Source: Circinella minor (taxonomy: Eukaryota > Mucoromycota > Mucoromycetes > Mucorales > Lichtheimiaceae). From it: a stretch of 64,000 nucleotides of DNA. Below, one piece after another: positions 43,255-54,791 of the stretch (position 1 is the first letter of the stretch; every line of letters begins with the position of its first letter). The notes below the pieces were generated by a model. That model worked only from the letters and a program-made list of their open reading frames with translations. It had not been told where the DNA came from and did no database searches. The position numbers and the translations under genes are program-made. Location of the stretch: the NCBI GenBank assembly GCA_016758965.1, contig JAEPRB010000061.1, positions 62,001 through 126,000 on the forward strand, in the 5' to 3' direction.

Positions 43255-44219
43255 TTACAATGGTATATGGGAAGGAAGAAGTTCACATGTAGAACGTAAA
43301 GTACTTTGATGATAAGTACTGCCAATAGGAGGTAATCGTACAGAAGAAGAAGAGGAAGAAGAAGAAGAAGTTGTTGGTGTTGGATATGAATATACAGTTG
43401 TTGTGTTCTTTTCCATTGGATAGATGTAAGGATATTGATATTGTGTTTGTAAAGGAGGAGATGAAGGAGATGTTGCAATACCAGTACTAGCAGGTGATAA
43501 CGAACCAGTCGATGCCCTATTTTGAAATTCATTTTTAGTTTTATTGGGGGAGGAGGAGGAAAGGTTTATAAAGATTCATTGAAGAAAACTTACGAGCTAC
43601 TTGTTGTAGTATGATGAGTACGTTGATGTCTTAATAAAGTTGTTTTACGAGTAAATGATCTACCACAATCATTCATATCACATACATAAGGACGTTTTCC
43701 ACTATGCGTACGACGATGACGAGCCAATGAAGAAGACTGAGTTATATATATATATATTATTTAGTTAAAACTTCTTTACAATGGGAGGAGGGGGGGAGGG
43801 AATTCTAAAATACTTACATCACTAAATGATTTACGACAATTAGCATCTTCACAAACATGAGGTCTTTCTCCAGTATGGGTACGATAATGAACAGTTAAAG
43901 CCGAACGTTGAATAAATTGTTTATTACATTGTGGCCAATCACATCGAAAAGGTCTTTCACCCGTATGAATACGTTGATGTCTTGCTAAATCTGAACGTCG
44001 TGTAAATTTTTTTGGGCAACCAGGCCATTGACAAATATGCATTTGTCCATGCGTGTTGTTACCACTTGTGGAAGTGTGTGGCTGTAATTGTGGCGGTGGC
44101 TGTGGCTGTGGTATGACTACAGTCTGTTGTTGATATTCTTGATGTGGATAATGATAATACTGTTGTTGTCTTTGTTGTGAATCACTTTGATTATTATTTA
44201 AAAGAGCGTTGATATCCAT
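43255..44219 (-). CDS. C2H2 zinc-finger transcription factor, four fingers
   Basis: Exons 44219-43818, 43736-43594 and 43516-43255 give 268 residues. A Gln/Pro/His-rich N-terminus (residues 1-60) is followed by four Krueppel-type fingers of the C-x4-C-x12-H-x3-H form. They start [30 protein letters not shown] and [10 protein letters not shown], joined by THTGERP-like linkers. The third finger is completed across the first intron. The C-terminus is Ser/Thr/Pro/Tyr-rich with a run of ten Ser. Tandem fingers with these linkers bind DNA sequence-specifically in the nucleus, so a transcription factor is the natural reading. The target genes cannot be told, and I do not equate it with a named fungal regulator. 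Confidence 0.88.
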
Positions 44220-44344
44220 GGGGATTATTATTTTTTTTTTTTCGTTTTTTTTTTTTCGTTTTTCAAAGATATTTAAAAAAAAAAAGGAAAGGAATAGTGG
44301 ATTTGAAATAAAGAAAACAGAGGTTCTTTTTTTTTTTTTTTAAA

Positions 44345-44394
44345 GAAGTATTTATTGAGTGGAAAAGAAGAAGTATTTATTGAGTGGAAAAGTA
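44345..44394 (+). repeat. 25-bp direct repeat, two copies
   Basis: Two adjacent near-identical copies of GAAGTATTTATTGAGTGG plus a short A-rich tail, in the presumed promoter of the C2H2 gene, about 125 bases upstream of its ATG. Confidence 0.7.
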
Positions 44395-44531
44395 AAAAAA
44401 AAAAGAAAAGGATTAATTAAATAAGTTTTTTTTTTGGGTTTCTTTTATTTTTATAGGTTTTTTTTTTTTTTTTTTGGGAAATAAATAAAAGGGATCTGAT
44501 CGTCCCCGACAACCAAGTTTTATGTAGGTGT

Positions 44532-44546
44532 GCGCGCGCGCGCGCG
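44532..44546. repeat. (CG)n tract
   Basis: Fifteen bases of alternating C and G preceded by GTGTG, standing alone in very A/T-rich DNA about 310 bases upstream of the C2H2 gene start. Alternating purine-pyrimidine of this kind is the classic Z-DNA-prone sequence. Confidence 0.7.
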
Positions 44547-46954
44547 GACCTTTTTTTTTCTTTTGCCACGTTGGACTTATCATTACGTAGTTGAGTTTAC
44601 TACCCTTTTAACTCAGTGAAACTTAACCATTGACAGTTTTAATTCGCACAGACAAATGTGGAAAAGTATCTTTGACAGGTTAAAAAAGAGTACCACCACC
44701 CTTTCCATCCACCAACCCAACCTAAATAATTCCGCAAAACCCATCCCACCCTTTTGGTCTTTTTTTTTTTTAATTTATTGAAACATTTTGAGGGGGGGGG
44801 GTTAAAACATACATATAAACATTTAGCAACAAAACATGCAGAAATCATGCCTTTTTTTCCTTTCCCCCCCCAATTTTAAATAGTAAATTTCTTTTTGAAA
44901 GAATAAAAACAAGTTATTTAACTCAACAAAAAAGAGTAAAAAAAATTCCGAAAAAAAAAGATCGTCACCTACTTTTTTTTTCACGGACCCACGCGAGAGA
45001 GGTGATCGGGACACACGCACAAACTTTTTTTTGATCGAGAAGGAGAGAAGAGGGGGGGGGAGGAAGGGTTTAATTTTGATACTTTACCAAATTTGGTTTT
45101 ATCTTTCGAAAAAAACGCTTATATAATTTACCGTTGATATAAAATGGGGTATAGTGTTGTCTTTTTTTTGAAAAAAAAAAAAACAAAAAAGACCCTTTTT
45201 TTCTTTCTTAGTATTGTTAAAAGTTTAAAAATAGTTAGGAGAGGGAGGGGGGGGGGAGAGGGAGAGAGAGTAAGTTTTATTATATGTCATTAAGAACTGT
45301 GTGGTTTGTTTTTATTCTTATGTTCCCCAATACATTCATCCCAAAGATGATTGTTACGCAAAAAAAAAAAAACTTAAAAAACTTTTTTGGTCAGTGGGGG
45401 GGAGGGGGGAAATGTCAAAAAAAAAAAAAGCATCTCTCTCACTACTGAAACTTTCAATAAAAATCATCCGCGCGGACGGACCATGGATTTGCTCAGACCA
45501 ATTATTATAATCTTTGGATAAAAAAAAACCGATCACCCACTTTGATCTAAAATATTTATAATATTGAATATGAACTATTTTTTCCCATCATTTTCAAATA
45601 TTTTTTTTTTTATCTGTTATTCAATAATAATATTCGTATTAGATAAAAAACAAAAAGAGGAAAAAAAAAAAAAAAAAAAAACATAACCAAGCATAAGACG
45701 GTAAATATTACTATAAGGGATAAAAAAAAAATTCCCGTTTGAAATAGAAGAAATTATGTCGGTGTATTGAGTTCTTCTATTTCATTCTTATCTCCGTCAA
45801 AAAAAAAAAAAAAATCCCCACCTCCTGAACAAAAGGGCTATATAGTATTGGTCAAGAAAGTTGAATGTTATTATACGAATGAACGGAAATTGGGAATTTA
45901 TTTGATTTTGTTAAATGTCATTGACTTGTTAAAAGATTCAATAATAAATGTTAGGACAGTTATCAGAGCGAGAGATATTTATTTTATCAAATAACTTAAA
46001 TCTTTCCAACGATTAACAAAAAAAAAAAAAAAAGTAACTAGAAATGATAATAATAAGTGAGATTCAAATAAACTTTTTCTATTTTCTAAAATTGATATAT
46101 AAAAATATACAAACTTATATATATATAATATAACTTGGTCACTTATTCAGACTTATGGTAAAATAATGGTGGTATGGTTTATTAATATAAATGTTACAAA
46201 AAGAGGAAGGTTGATGGTAGTAATAACTGGAACCTTTGGGATGGGGGAGTATCATGGAGGGGGGGGAATAAATGGGAATCCTCCCCCTCTCCAAGAGTCA
46301 AGTTATAATAACTTTACTAGGATTATTCTTTGGAAATGGTTATTTTCTCTAACTCCCCTCTCTCTCCCTCCTGTTTTCATTTTTACAATTTAGAGATAGT
46401 TTCTTCGTCAAAAAAAAAAGGTGCGCGTACAACCTTTCTTTTTTGCTTCCATCATTCAGTTTAGTAGTTGTAGTAATAGTTGAATTATTTTTACTCATGA
46501 TTAAAGTCCCTCAAATCTTCTTCAAGAATAATATGATCTTCTTGTCGTATTTATCAACCCTGCTCGCCGTTAGTTTCTAATCCATGCTTTATATTTATTT
46601 GTATTAAATAGAATAGAAACTATATTCCCAGTAGATGTTCATAAATTATTGACATAGTGTTTATAATTTATAATTTTTCTAATAAATTTAATACCCCAGT
46701 TAAAATATTTACACATATTGAAAAATCTGTAATACCTTATTATGGGAATTTAGACAATTTTAAATAATCATCAGTATGGATACAAAATAGTTAAAAAAAC
46801 TATCGAATTCCCTCAAATGTTATGTTGGGGAAAAAAAAGTAACACAGACCTGAAAAAGAATAGTAAAAAGATTTTTTTTTTTTTTTTTACCTGCCTCTTT
46901 TTTTTTGTTTTTTCCCCGCACAAACTTTTGTTGGAGAGAGAGAGAGAGAGAGAG

Positions 46955-48813
46955 ATGACGTTATTGCCAGTGCATTGCGCATTACTTGCATGTACAACAG
47001 CTCTCGTGAATCATCATGTTCCTGATCCTTACATGGTAAAACGCATTTCAATTTCGTAGATAACTTTTTTTTTTTTTTTTTTTAAATAAAACCCACTCCA
47101 TTACTCACCTTTTTTTTTTTTATATAAATAGGACGAAATATTTCATATTCCACAAGCTCAACGTTATTGCGCAAATGATTTTGCCACGTGGGATCCAAAA
47201 TTGACAACACCACCTGGTCTGCATGTATTTTACTCCAATTTTTTTCCATGATCCGAAACTTGTATATGTATATCAATGTGTGTGTGTGTGTACTTCATAT
47301 AATATACTAATCCATTGGAATGAATATATATATATAAATAGATACTTGATCAGTCGTCTTTTTTCATTATGTCACACACCTATCCATTTACGTACCATGA
47401 ATCTAGTATTTGCCATATGTTTATATCCAATCATTCGTCGACTGGTCGCTTTACATCATCCTCATACCCATCCATGGTCACAACATTTATTTACATTAGC
47501 CTTAGTTTGGTTTCCTGTAGGATTTTTTTATAATTTTGTTTATTATACTGATCCTGGATCCACCTTATTTGTATTATTATGTTATTTATTGGCCAAAGAG
47601 AAACATTACACATTGTCTGGATTGGTAAAGTGTGGGGGAAAACTAAGGATATAATATATACAAAAGCCTATTTATTAATTTCCTATCTATTATATAGAGT
47701 GGATTTGTATCTTTAATGTTTCGACAAACCAACATTATCTGGGTGTGTGTTACTATGGCAATTTCTATAATGGATATAATTTCATTTCAAGATCATACCA
47801 TGACAACCCTCTTTGAACAACAAAGGATCTTTGCATCCATACAACAATTGATATATCAAGTATTCCATCAATTACCGTTATTAATCAAAAAGCTTTTCAT
47901 GTTTTTATTGACCCTTGTGGGATTCGCTGGATTTCTTGTATGGAATAATGGCATTGTTCTTGGGGATCGATCGAACCATATCGCGGGTTTACATTTTCCA
48001 CAATTATTTTACTTTTCATCCTTTTTATCCTTTTTTGCAGCACCTTGGTTACTCACATCAGATCATTTAGGTGCTTTCTTTTGTCGTCGTCCAATGTTAA
48101 AACATTGGATCATGATCATGATAATAACGGTCATCATGATTTATCTTATTCATCATTACACGTCAGTATAGATACTATTTAATCACAAAGATAAAAAGTG
48201 AAAAAAAAGGGGCGGGAAAAACTCATTTGGATTTTTATATTTATATATATATATATATATTTTAGTTATGAACATCCATTCTTACTCAGCGATAATCGAC
48301 ATTATACATTTTATGTATGGAAAAAATTGTATCGACGTCATTGGAGTATACGTTATTTACTTGTTCCATTTTATATAATCAGTGGTTGGTTCAATGTGCG
48401 TCCATTAGGTAAAAAAAAATAAAAAAAAAAATAAAAATCTTTTCATGTGTGAAATAGTGGGGGGAAAGGGAACGTTTTTTTTTGATGTGTATAGAACTAA
48501 AAAAAAAAAAAATGGGGGGTGGGGGTTGTTCAATTTTTTTTTCATAGTCCATCGAACCGGATTCTTGGTATGCCTTGGATATATGTTAGCCCTTTTATTG
48601 ACATTGGTACCATCTCCATTATTGGAATTTCGGTATTTTATTATCCCGTTTTTATTTTATTGTATTCAATTGGGTCCTCCTTTAAAAGTATGGCGAACAC
48701 TACTTGTCATTATTTTATATTTAATGATTCATGTGATGACTATGTATTTATATTTGTATAAACCTTTTGAATGGTCCCATGAACCTGGTTCTCTTCAACG
48801 TTTCATGTGGTAA
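46955..48813 (+). CDS. ALG10: ALG10, dolichyl-phosphoglucose alpha-1,2-glucosyltransferase
   Basis: Adds the third and last glucose to the lipid-linked oligosaccharide in the endoplasmic reticulum, before transfer to protein. Exons 46955-47035, 47132-47220, 47342-47624, 47698-48161, 48266-48408 and 48548-48813 give exactly 441 residues. The lumenal N-terminal motif [16 protein letters not shown] (acidic catalytic Asp-Glu) leads to [18 protein letters not shown], both hallmarks of ALG10. Some ten hydrophobic segments follow, and the protein ends RFMW, another family signature. The second intron (47221-47341) must start with GC: only that choice restores PPGLYLIS; its end is a normal TAG with a CTAAT branch site. 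The others are GT-AG. The start is immediately downstream of a (GA)n tract at 46934-46954. Confidence 0.92.
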
Positions 48814-49399
48814 AAATTTTTTTTTAAATAAAGATGATATAGTATATATATATATTGATGGATGATGGAGTAGATAAAGTATAGTTCAATTTAATAATGA
48901 CAAGTAATCACGAGGATAAACAAGAAGTACCAATTTAAGATCGTATTTTTACTGCTAATTTTCTTTGCATAGTGCGTCGTTGGATAAAGTTTTTTTTTTT
49001 TTTACACATAAGAATTAATCAAATAAAATGGCGAAGTTATAGATCAATGGCTAGTTATTGTTGTGTTGAATAAAACAACAATGATACGTAGGAAAATATT
49101 TATAACCATGACAGCCTTAGTACAGTACTCATTTTTTTTCCCGCATCAAACCCCCCCCACCCCCCGAGACCGAACATTAATGCTATTATTATTATTTACA
49201 GATCGACAAAACAAAACAAATACACCTCTTCCCTCATGTTTTTCTTTCAAATCAATAAATTTTTATTGTTTTCGTTCCGTTTTCTTTTCATAAACGCAAA
49301 AACAAAAAAAAAAAAAAAAACAAAAAAAAAAAAAGTAAGGTTTGATTATCAGACAGTCACTTTTATACAAGTATTTAAGATATAGATAGAGAAAGAGAG

Positions 49400-49440
<41 letters not shown>

Positions 49441-49540
49441 AATAAAAGAATAAAAAAAACCTTGAGTAAAATATTTTCCAAACTCTGATACCCATTATTT
49501 CCTTTTTTCTTTCTTGTATTTTTTTTATTTGTTGGCTTTT
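48814..49540. other. spacer between ALG10 and methyltransferase genes
   Basis: About 730 bases with a C8-A-C7 block (49151-49166), long A-runs (49301-49335) and a GA/GAAA repeat (49388-49440) just upstream of the methyltransferase start. No gene seen. Confidence 0.5.
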
Positions 49541-50606
49541 ATGGATCAAGAACAAGTAACATTGCAAGTACTTGATGATTTGGCTGTACGTCAATTTTAT
49601 ACCCATTATGTTGGCATTGATAATGAAGACGAACTTGTTCGTCATTGGCAAACCATTCGTTCCCGATTAAGCGAGGTATATATAAGAAAAAAACCGTTTT
49701 ACCTCTTTTTTTTTTTTTTCCCTCCTTCCCCTTGCTGGTTCTCTTATATATTAAAAAAGATACATTTCCTCTTTCCTTTCCTTTTTCAATAAAACGTTAC
49801 CCCTTCCACTTTTTTTTTTTACTAATAGCTATTCAAAAAAAAAAAAACTTGAATTTTAGTATGGTCCATTATATAAGTGTATTAATTATTACAAGTTTGT
49901 CAAGTCTCGATTATCAAGTCGATTTTATTATCATGAACTTCTTGATATGAAAAAACAAGGTAATCAAGCACCTATTGTCATGGACCTTGGTTGCTGTACA
50001 GGTAAAATTTGAAGAAAAGAAGAGAGAGCTTTAAAACATTCTGTTTTTGGGTACAACACACACACACACCCCTATGCTGCTGAGCTTTTCAATTAATTCT
50101 TTATTTTAGGTACTGATTTACGAAAATTAATGTTTGATGGATATCCTGGTGATAAATTATTTGGTATTGAATTAAATCAACATTATATTGATTGTGGTTA
50201 TGATTTATTTCGTGATCGTCAACAGTGTCCTATCACATTTATTACGGAAGATATATTTACAATCACTCCTCATACGACTATGATACCACGTGCGGGTGTT
50301 ATTTATACTGGCAGTATGATCCATTTATTTTCATTTGATCAACTTTATCATTTCATTGAATTTATTATAACCCATTTAATACCTGGGGGACTATTTATGG
50401 GTACCCATGTAGTGGGTGATATAACCACATCTATTACACGAAGAGGGAATACCAAACATTTTATTGGAATGCAAGATTTTAAGGATGTTTTGGAACGACA
50501 TCAATTTGTCGATATAAAATTTTGTAAAGAACCTCGCCAAAAAGATCCAGATGAAGATATTATGTTGAATACATATTGGCTTTCGTTTCAATGTCGATTG
50601 GGGTAG
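49541..50606 (+). CDS. class I SAM-dependent methyltransferase
   Basis: Exons 49541-49675, 49860-50001 and 50110-50606 give 257 residues. Motif I is IVMDLGCCTGTDLRKL, split by the second intron after the first Thr. The acidic post-I position is FGIELNQ, motif II-like TFITEDIF, and the end of the core fold LIPGGLFMGTHVVGD. This is a normal Rossmann methyltransferase fold for S-adenosylmethionine. The N-terminal helix (VRQFYTHYVGIDNEDELVRHW) probably closes the active site. The substrate cannot be inferred; small-molecule and protein methyltransferases share these motifs. Convergent with BUD31, with 65 bases between stops. Confidence 0.85.
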
Positions 50607-50671
50607 TTGAATGGATGGATGGTTTTTTTTTTTGTTTTTGTTTATTTTATATATATATATATATGTTTTTT

Positions 50672-51396
50672 TTAATCACCACTAGCACAACCACGACATC
50701 CACAATGTACACATTCAATTACTTTGCCTTCTTGTAATCTAGTTTTTGGTACTCGACAAACACATGTTGTACCGAAATTCGTGTCGCGTGGTTGAATACA
50801 ACGCAGACAACATAATTTTTCGAATCCAGGCTATATTATTTATTATTAAAACAAAATGATTAGATTCCCTTTATTCCTTTTTTTTTTTTTCTTTCATAAA
50901 GTATTTTTCACCCTATCGCAATGGGATTTTTAATACACCCACACCACCTTCTTTTTTTTTTAAATGAAATAATTCCCCCCCCCTCCTTCTCACCTTTTTC
51001 CATTTAGCAATAAGATTGGCATCGGCATATTTGTTTTTAAGTAAATAATCATAAAGTTCTCTTGAAATGGCTTTACGTTTATAATATAAATCATAAATAT
51101 AACGTGATCGTTGATGATGAATTCGAAATACTGGCCAAGATCCTTCTACTATTCGTTTTCCTTCATGAGGTTCATTTTCAACTATAAATAATTGAGAATC
51201 GATTATTAGAGAGATTCCACTTTTTTTTTTTTTTTTTTTAAAAAAAAAAGAGATCAAAAAAAATAATAATGAATGAATGAATGAAAAAAATAACTTTACT
51301 TTCTTTCATCTTTTTTGCAAATTCTTCCAATGTAGGTTCAATATCATCAAAACCTTCTGGTGGTCGTTTTGTTCGTTGTGTTCTTATTTTTGGCAT
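50672..51396 (-). CDS. BUD31: BUD31 (G10) pre-mRNA splicing factor
   Basis: Small zinc-binding protein of the activated spliceosome. Exons 51396-51300, 51181-50994 and 50830-50672 give 147 residues, the family length. It begins [21 protein letters not shown], continues [20 protein letters not shown] and [18 protein letters not shown], and ends with the Cys cluster [20 protein letters not shown] ... [10 protein letters not shown], which binds three zinc ions in the orthologue. Nearly every position of the G10 signature is present. The first intron contains a T19A10 palindrome. The gene is divergent from the carrier gene. Confidence 0.96.
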
Positions 51397-52267
51397 TATA
51401 GATTTTTTTTTTTTTTTTTTGTAAGAGAGGGTTGTTGGGTTTTTTTTGCAGAACTCCCAAAAAAAATTATTCCTTCTCTAATAAAATTAGACTACGCTAA
51501 AACCTTATTGGCTATAATGTCTCTCCTCCCCTTTCTCCAAAGAAACTGATAGAGGGTTTAAATAAGGATTAAAGAACTTTTTCCCTCTTTCATTTTATAT
51601 AATTAGTTCTTATTAGTACCCCATTATTTAATGAAATGGAAAACTGTTATCCAATTTTTACTAATATAGTAAAATGATATTTATGAATACAGACTTGTTA
51701 GAAAGAGGTTGAATTCTCTTAATACGTTGACCATTTTTAATATCTTTAAAATCATAGACTTTTATATTCATTCAAATATAAACCTACTTTTTTATCTTTA
51801 CCTATTCTTATTTCTAAACATAAAGAATTTCTTTTCATAGTTCGTTTAGTTAAAAAAAAAAACAAAAAAAAGCCTCTTTTTTTTTCTCAACAACTTTTAC
51901 TTATTCAAAAAAAAAAGGAGCAAGTTGTTTAAATGTAGAACCAATACAATTGAAATAAACTTACTTTGAAACAATTCAATCAATGGGTTTTACCGTTTTT
52001 CCCCTTTTTTTTTTCGGATAATGGATAATGGATAATGGATAAAAATGGGGGAAAAGTTTCTGCAAAAAAAAAAACGCTGAGTTTTTTTTTTTCAACCATG
52101 TTTATAGTTGGACCTTTTTTTTTTTTTTTTCTTTTTCTTCTTTTAGAGTGTTACAAAAAAAAAAAAAAAAAAGAAAAACTTGTCAACCTTTTGTGTGTAG
52201 TTTTTCCCTCTTTTTTTTTTTTTTTTTTTGTTGTTGTTGTAAATAAAAAAAGAAAACTTATTATACC
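51397..52267. other. shared upstream region of BUD31 and the carrier gene
   Basis: About 870 bases with many T and A runs and a short triple repeat ATAATGGATAATGGATAATGG at about 52018-52040. No coding capacity is seen apart from homopolymer frames. Confidence 0.5.
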
Positions 52268-53707
52268 ATGACAACTACCACAGCAACAGCAACGACTTCT
52301 TCATTAAGTTCATTTTCAACACAATTAGAATCAAAACCAAGAAAAGTTTCAATGACTTCAAAAGATTCACGATCTTATATTCACTTTATTGCAGGAGGGT
52401 AAAGTTAAAAAAAAAAAAAAAAAAAAAAAAAAACTTTTTTATTATTATATACAAAGATATTCATATTGCTTCTTTTTTTTATATTTATTAGAGTGGGTGG
52501 TTTAATAGGTGCAGTATGTACATCTCCTTTAGACGTTGTTAAAACTAGGTTACAGGTAAAAAAAATAAAATAAAAGGATTATATATATATATTAGATTAA
52601 ATGATAATACATGTTGTTAATAATAAATTGTTTATTATATATTATAGTCAACTTTTTATCAACAAGCCATACGATCGCCGTCTAAAAAAATTACAACGCA
52701 TAATATTTTGAGTCATTTTGCGGAAACAGGTCGATTATTAATGTAAGTTTAAAAATATTTTTTTTTGAAAAAAAAAAAAAAAAAAAAGACAAATAGAACA
52801 ACATTATTTATTATTTATTATTATTATATTAGACGTATTAAACAAGTAGAAGGTATTCGTGGTTATTTTAAAGGTCTTGGACCTAATCTTGTTGGTGTTA
52901 TTCCTGCAAGGTACATAAAAAAAAAAAAGAAGGCGGGGCGGGATATAGACAATGAAAAGGAGAACAAAAACTCATTTATTTATAATGATTTTTAGATCGA
53001 TTAACTTTTATACATATGGAAATGGAAAAAAATTATATACTGAATTAAATCAAGGAAAAGAAACCGTTGGAGTACATCTTATTTCTGCAGCAACAGCGGG
53101 TATTATTACATCCACAGCAACAAATCCAATTTGGGTTGTTAAAACACGTTTACAATTACAACAACCTGTGGGTACAAAGAATGGAATGATGACACGTCGA
53201 TATACCAATAGTTTGGATTGTACATTACATATATTAAAAGAAGAAGGTATTCGAGGTTTATATAAAGGCATGAGTGCTTCTTATTTAGGTGTTGCAGAAG
53301 GAACAATTCAATGGGTTACCTATGAACATTTAAAAAAGAAATGGATTGCACCTCATCATCATGATGAAAATAGTATTGGTGGTAAAAGTATTGAAGGTTG
53401 GATTGGTAATATTGGAGCAGCAGCTGTAGCTAAATTAGTAGCAGCTTGTATTACATATCCTCATGAAGTGATTCGAACAAGATTAAGACAACCAGCTGAA
53501 AATGGTATTCATAAATATACTGGTTTAGTTCAATGTTTAAAATTAGTTGCAAAAGAAGAAGGTATAGGTGCACTTTATGGTGGTATGACAGCACATTTAT
53601 TACGTGTTGTTCCCAATGCTGCTATCATGTTCTTTTGTTATGAAGCTATTGTACATACGTTTGGTGATCAACAACAACAACAACAACAACAAAAGGTGAC
53701 ATCTTAA
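52268..53707 (+). CDS. mitochondrial pyrimidine nucleotide carrier, RIM2-like (SLC25A33/36)
   Basis: Inner-membrane carrier, predicted to import pyrimidine (deoxy)nucleoside triphosphates for mitochondrial RNA and DNA synthesis. Exons 52268-52398, 52492-52555, 52648-52742, 52833-52910 and 52996-53707 give 359 residues. Three solute-carrier repeats are marked by SPLDVVKTRLQ, NPIWVVKTRLQ and YPHEVIRTRLRQ, each followed by a GIRGYFKGLGPNL-type motif (GIRGLYKGMSASYLG, GIGALYGGMTAHLLR). The Trp in the second signature (NPIW) and the YPHEVxRTRLRQ in the third are typical of the RIM2 and NAD carrier branch; the third favours RIM2. The N-terminus is Thr/Ser-rich and the C-terminus has a Gln run. The start is the first ATG of exon 1. 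Confidence 0.9.
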
Positions 53708-54283
53708 AACCCCTTTTTTTTTTCCCCTTCTTTTTCATTGTTCCTTATTCAATAACATAATTGTATATAAATATACACCACACACATTCATTTCCACACA
53801 CACACACACACACATATCTCACATATAAATTTTAAAACATCTAAAACCCCCTCTCCTTTTTTGCATATTCATTCTTAATATATAAAATATATTATAGACT
53901 AAAAAAGAAAAAATTTTATTTACAAAGGATAATTACCCATTATTATTATTATTATTATTATTTTCCCCTCTCTCTTTCTCTCCATTCTTTTAATCAAAAT
54001 GGAATAATAAAATTTTTCTATATATATAATCCTCTCAATCCAGTACATAACCAAAATATATATATACATATATATATATTTTTATTTTATTTTATTTTTT
54101 TAATTCATTGGAAAAAAATGAAGAAAAAAAAAAAAGAAAAAAGGTAATTTTTTTTTCATGTTAAAATTTTGTTAAAAAAAGGGTGGAGGGGGGAAATAAA
54201 AGAAAAAGATGTACACAAATATGAAAGAAAGAAAGAAAGAGAGAGATGGTGGATTGGGATGGAAGGTAAGAAAAAAGAAAAGT

Positions 54284-54478
54284 TTATTTGGCATCAGCAG
54301 TCTTTTTCTTTGGGTTTTCGGGAGCAGTTCCCCAGTTTTGAGCCTAAAAAAAAAAAAAAAAGAATGATTTAGTATATAATGAAAAAAGAAAGTCACAAAA
54401 AAAAATTATTAGGGCCGTTCTTCTTTGGAAGTTAAAGAAAAAAAAAATAATAATAATACTTACAGCCTTCTTGAAAGC
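54284..54478 (-). CDS. possible two terminal exons of an unidentified gene
   Basis: On the minus strand, TTATTAG is followed by 15 bases encoding AFKKA (54478-54464). Next come a GTAAGT donor, an intron ending in a pyrimidine tract and TAG, then a 60-base exon (54343-54284) encoding AQNWGTAPENPKKKTADAK and a TAA. Splice signals, frame and higher GC content make this look real, but no upstream exon could be found across the adjacent homopolymers. The peptide is not one I can place. It may be the tail of a small basic protein. Confidence 0.35.
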
Positions 54479-54621
54479 CTAATAAGGGATAAAAGGATGA
54501 CCGGATTAATATATATAATAGAAAAAAAGATTAGTTTGTTATTTCAACGCGTTTCATTATTTTCTTTTTTTTTTTTTTTAAAAAAAAAAAGGGCGCGTTC
54601 AATTTTTTTTTCTCTCTCTCT

Positions 54622-54624
<3 letters not shown>

Positions 54625-54674
<50 letters not shown>

Positions 54675-54675
54675 C

Positions 54676-54712
<37 letters not shown>

Positions 54713-54757
54713 AAAAAAAAAAAAAAAAAAAAAATTAAAAAGCTTGAAACAAAGCTG

Positions 54758-54789
<32 letters not shown>
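54625..54789. repeat. giant homopolymer block T50 - A27 - A25 - T29
   Basis: Runs of 50 T (54625-54674), 27 A (54680-54706), 25 A (54710-54734) and 29 T (54761-54789), separated only by a few bases. The T and A runs can fold on one another into long hairpins. Exact lengths are uncertain in any assembly. Confidence 0.8.

Positions 54790-54791
<2 letters not shown>

Larger units (their letters stand above)
44220..46954. other. homopolymer-rich intergenic region
   Basis: About 2.7 kb between the divergent C2H2 and ALG10 genes. It contains many A, T and G runs of 8-20, G-rich blocks (45240-45265, 45393-45410, 46240-46268), a CG dinucleotide tract at 44532-44546 and a 25-bp direct repeat at 44345-44394. 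Reading frames here are homopolymer-driven, and I find no gene. Confidence 0.5.

Noticed and set aside
43113..43532. 139-codon minus-strand frame in the C2H2 region
   Set aside because: It is out of frame with the spliced C2H2 terminal exon and driven by repeats (poly-Leu, poly-Ile).
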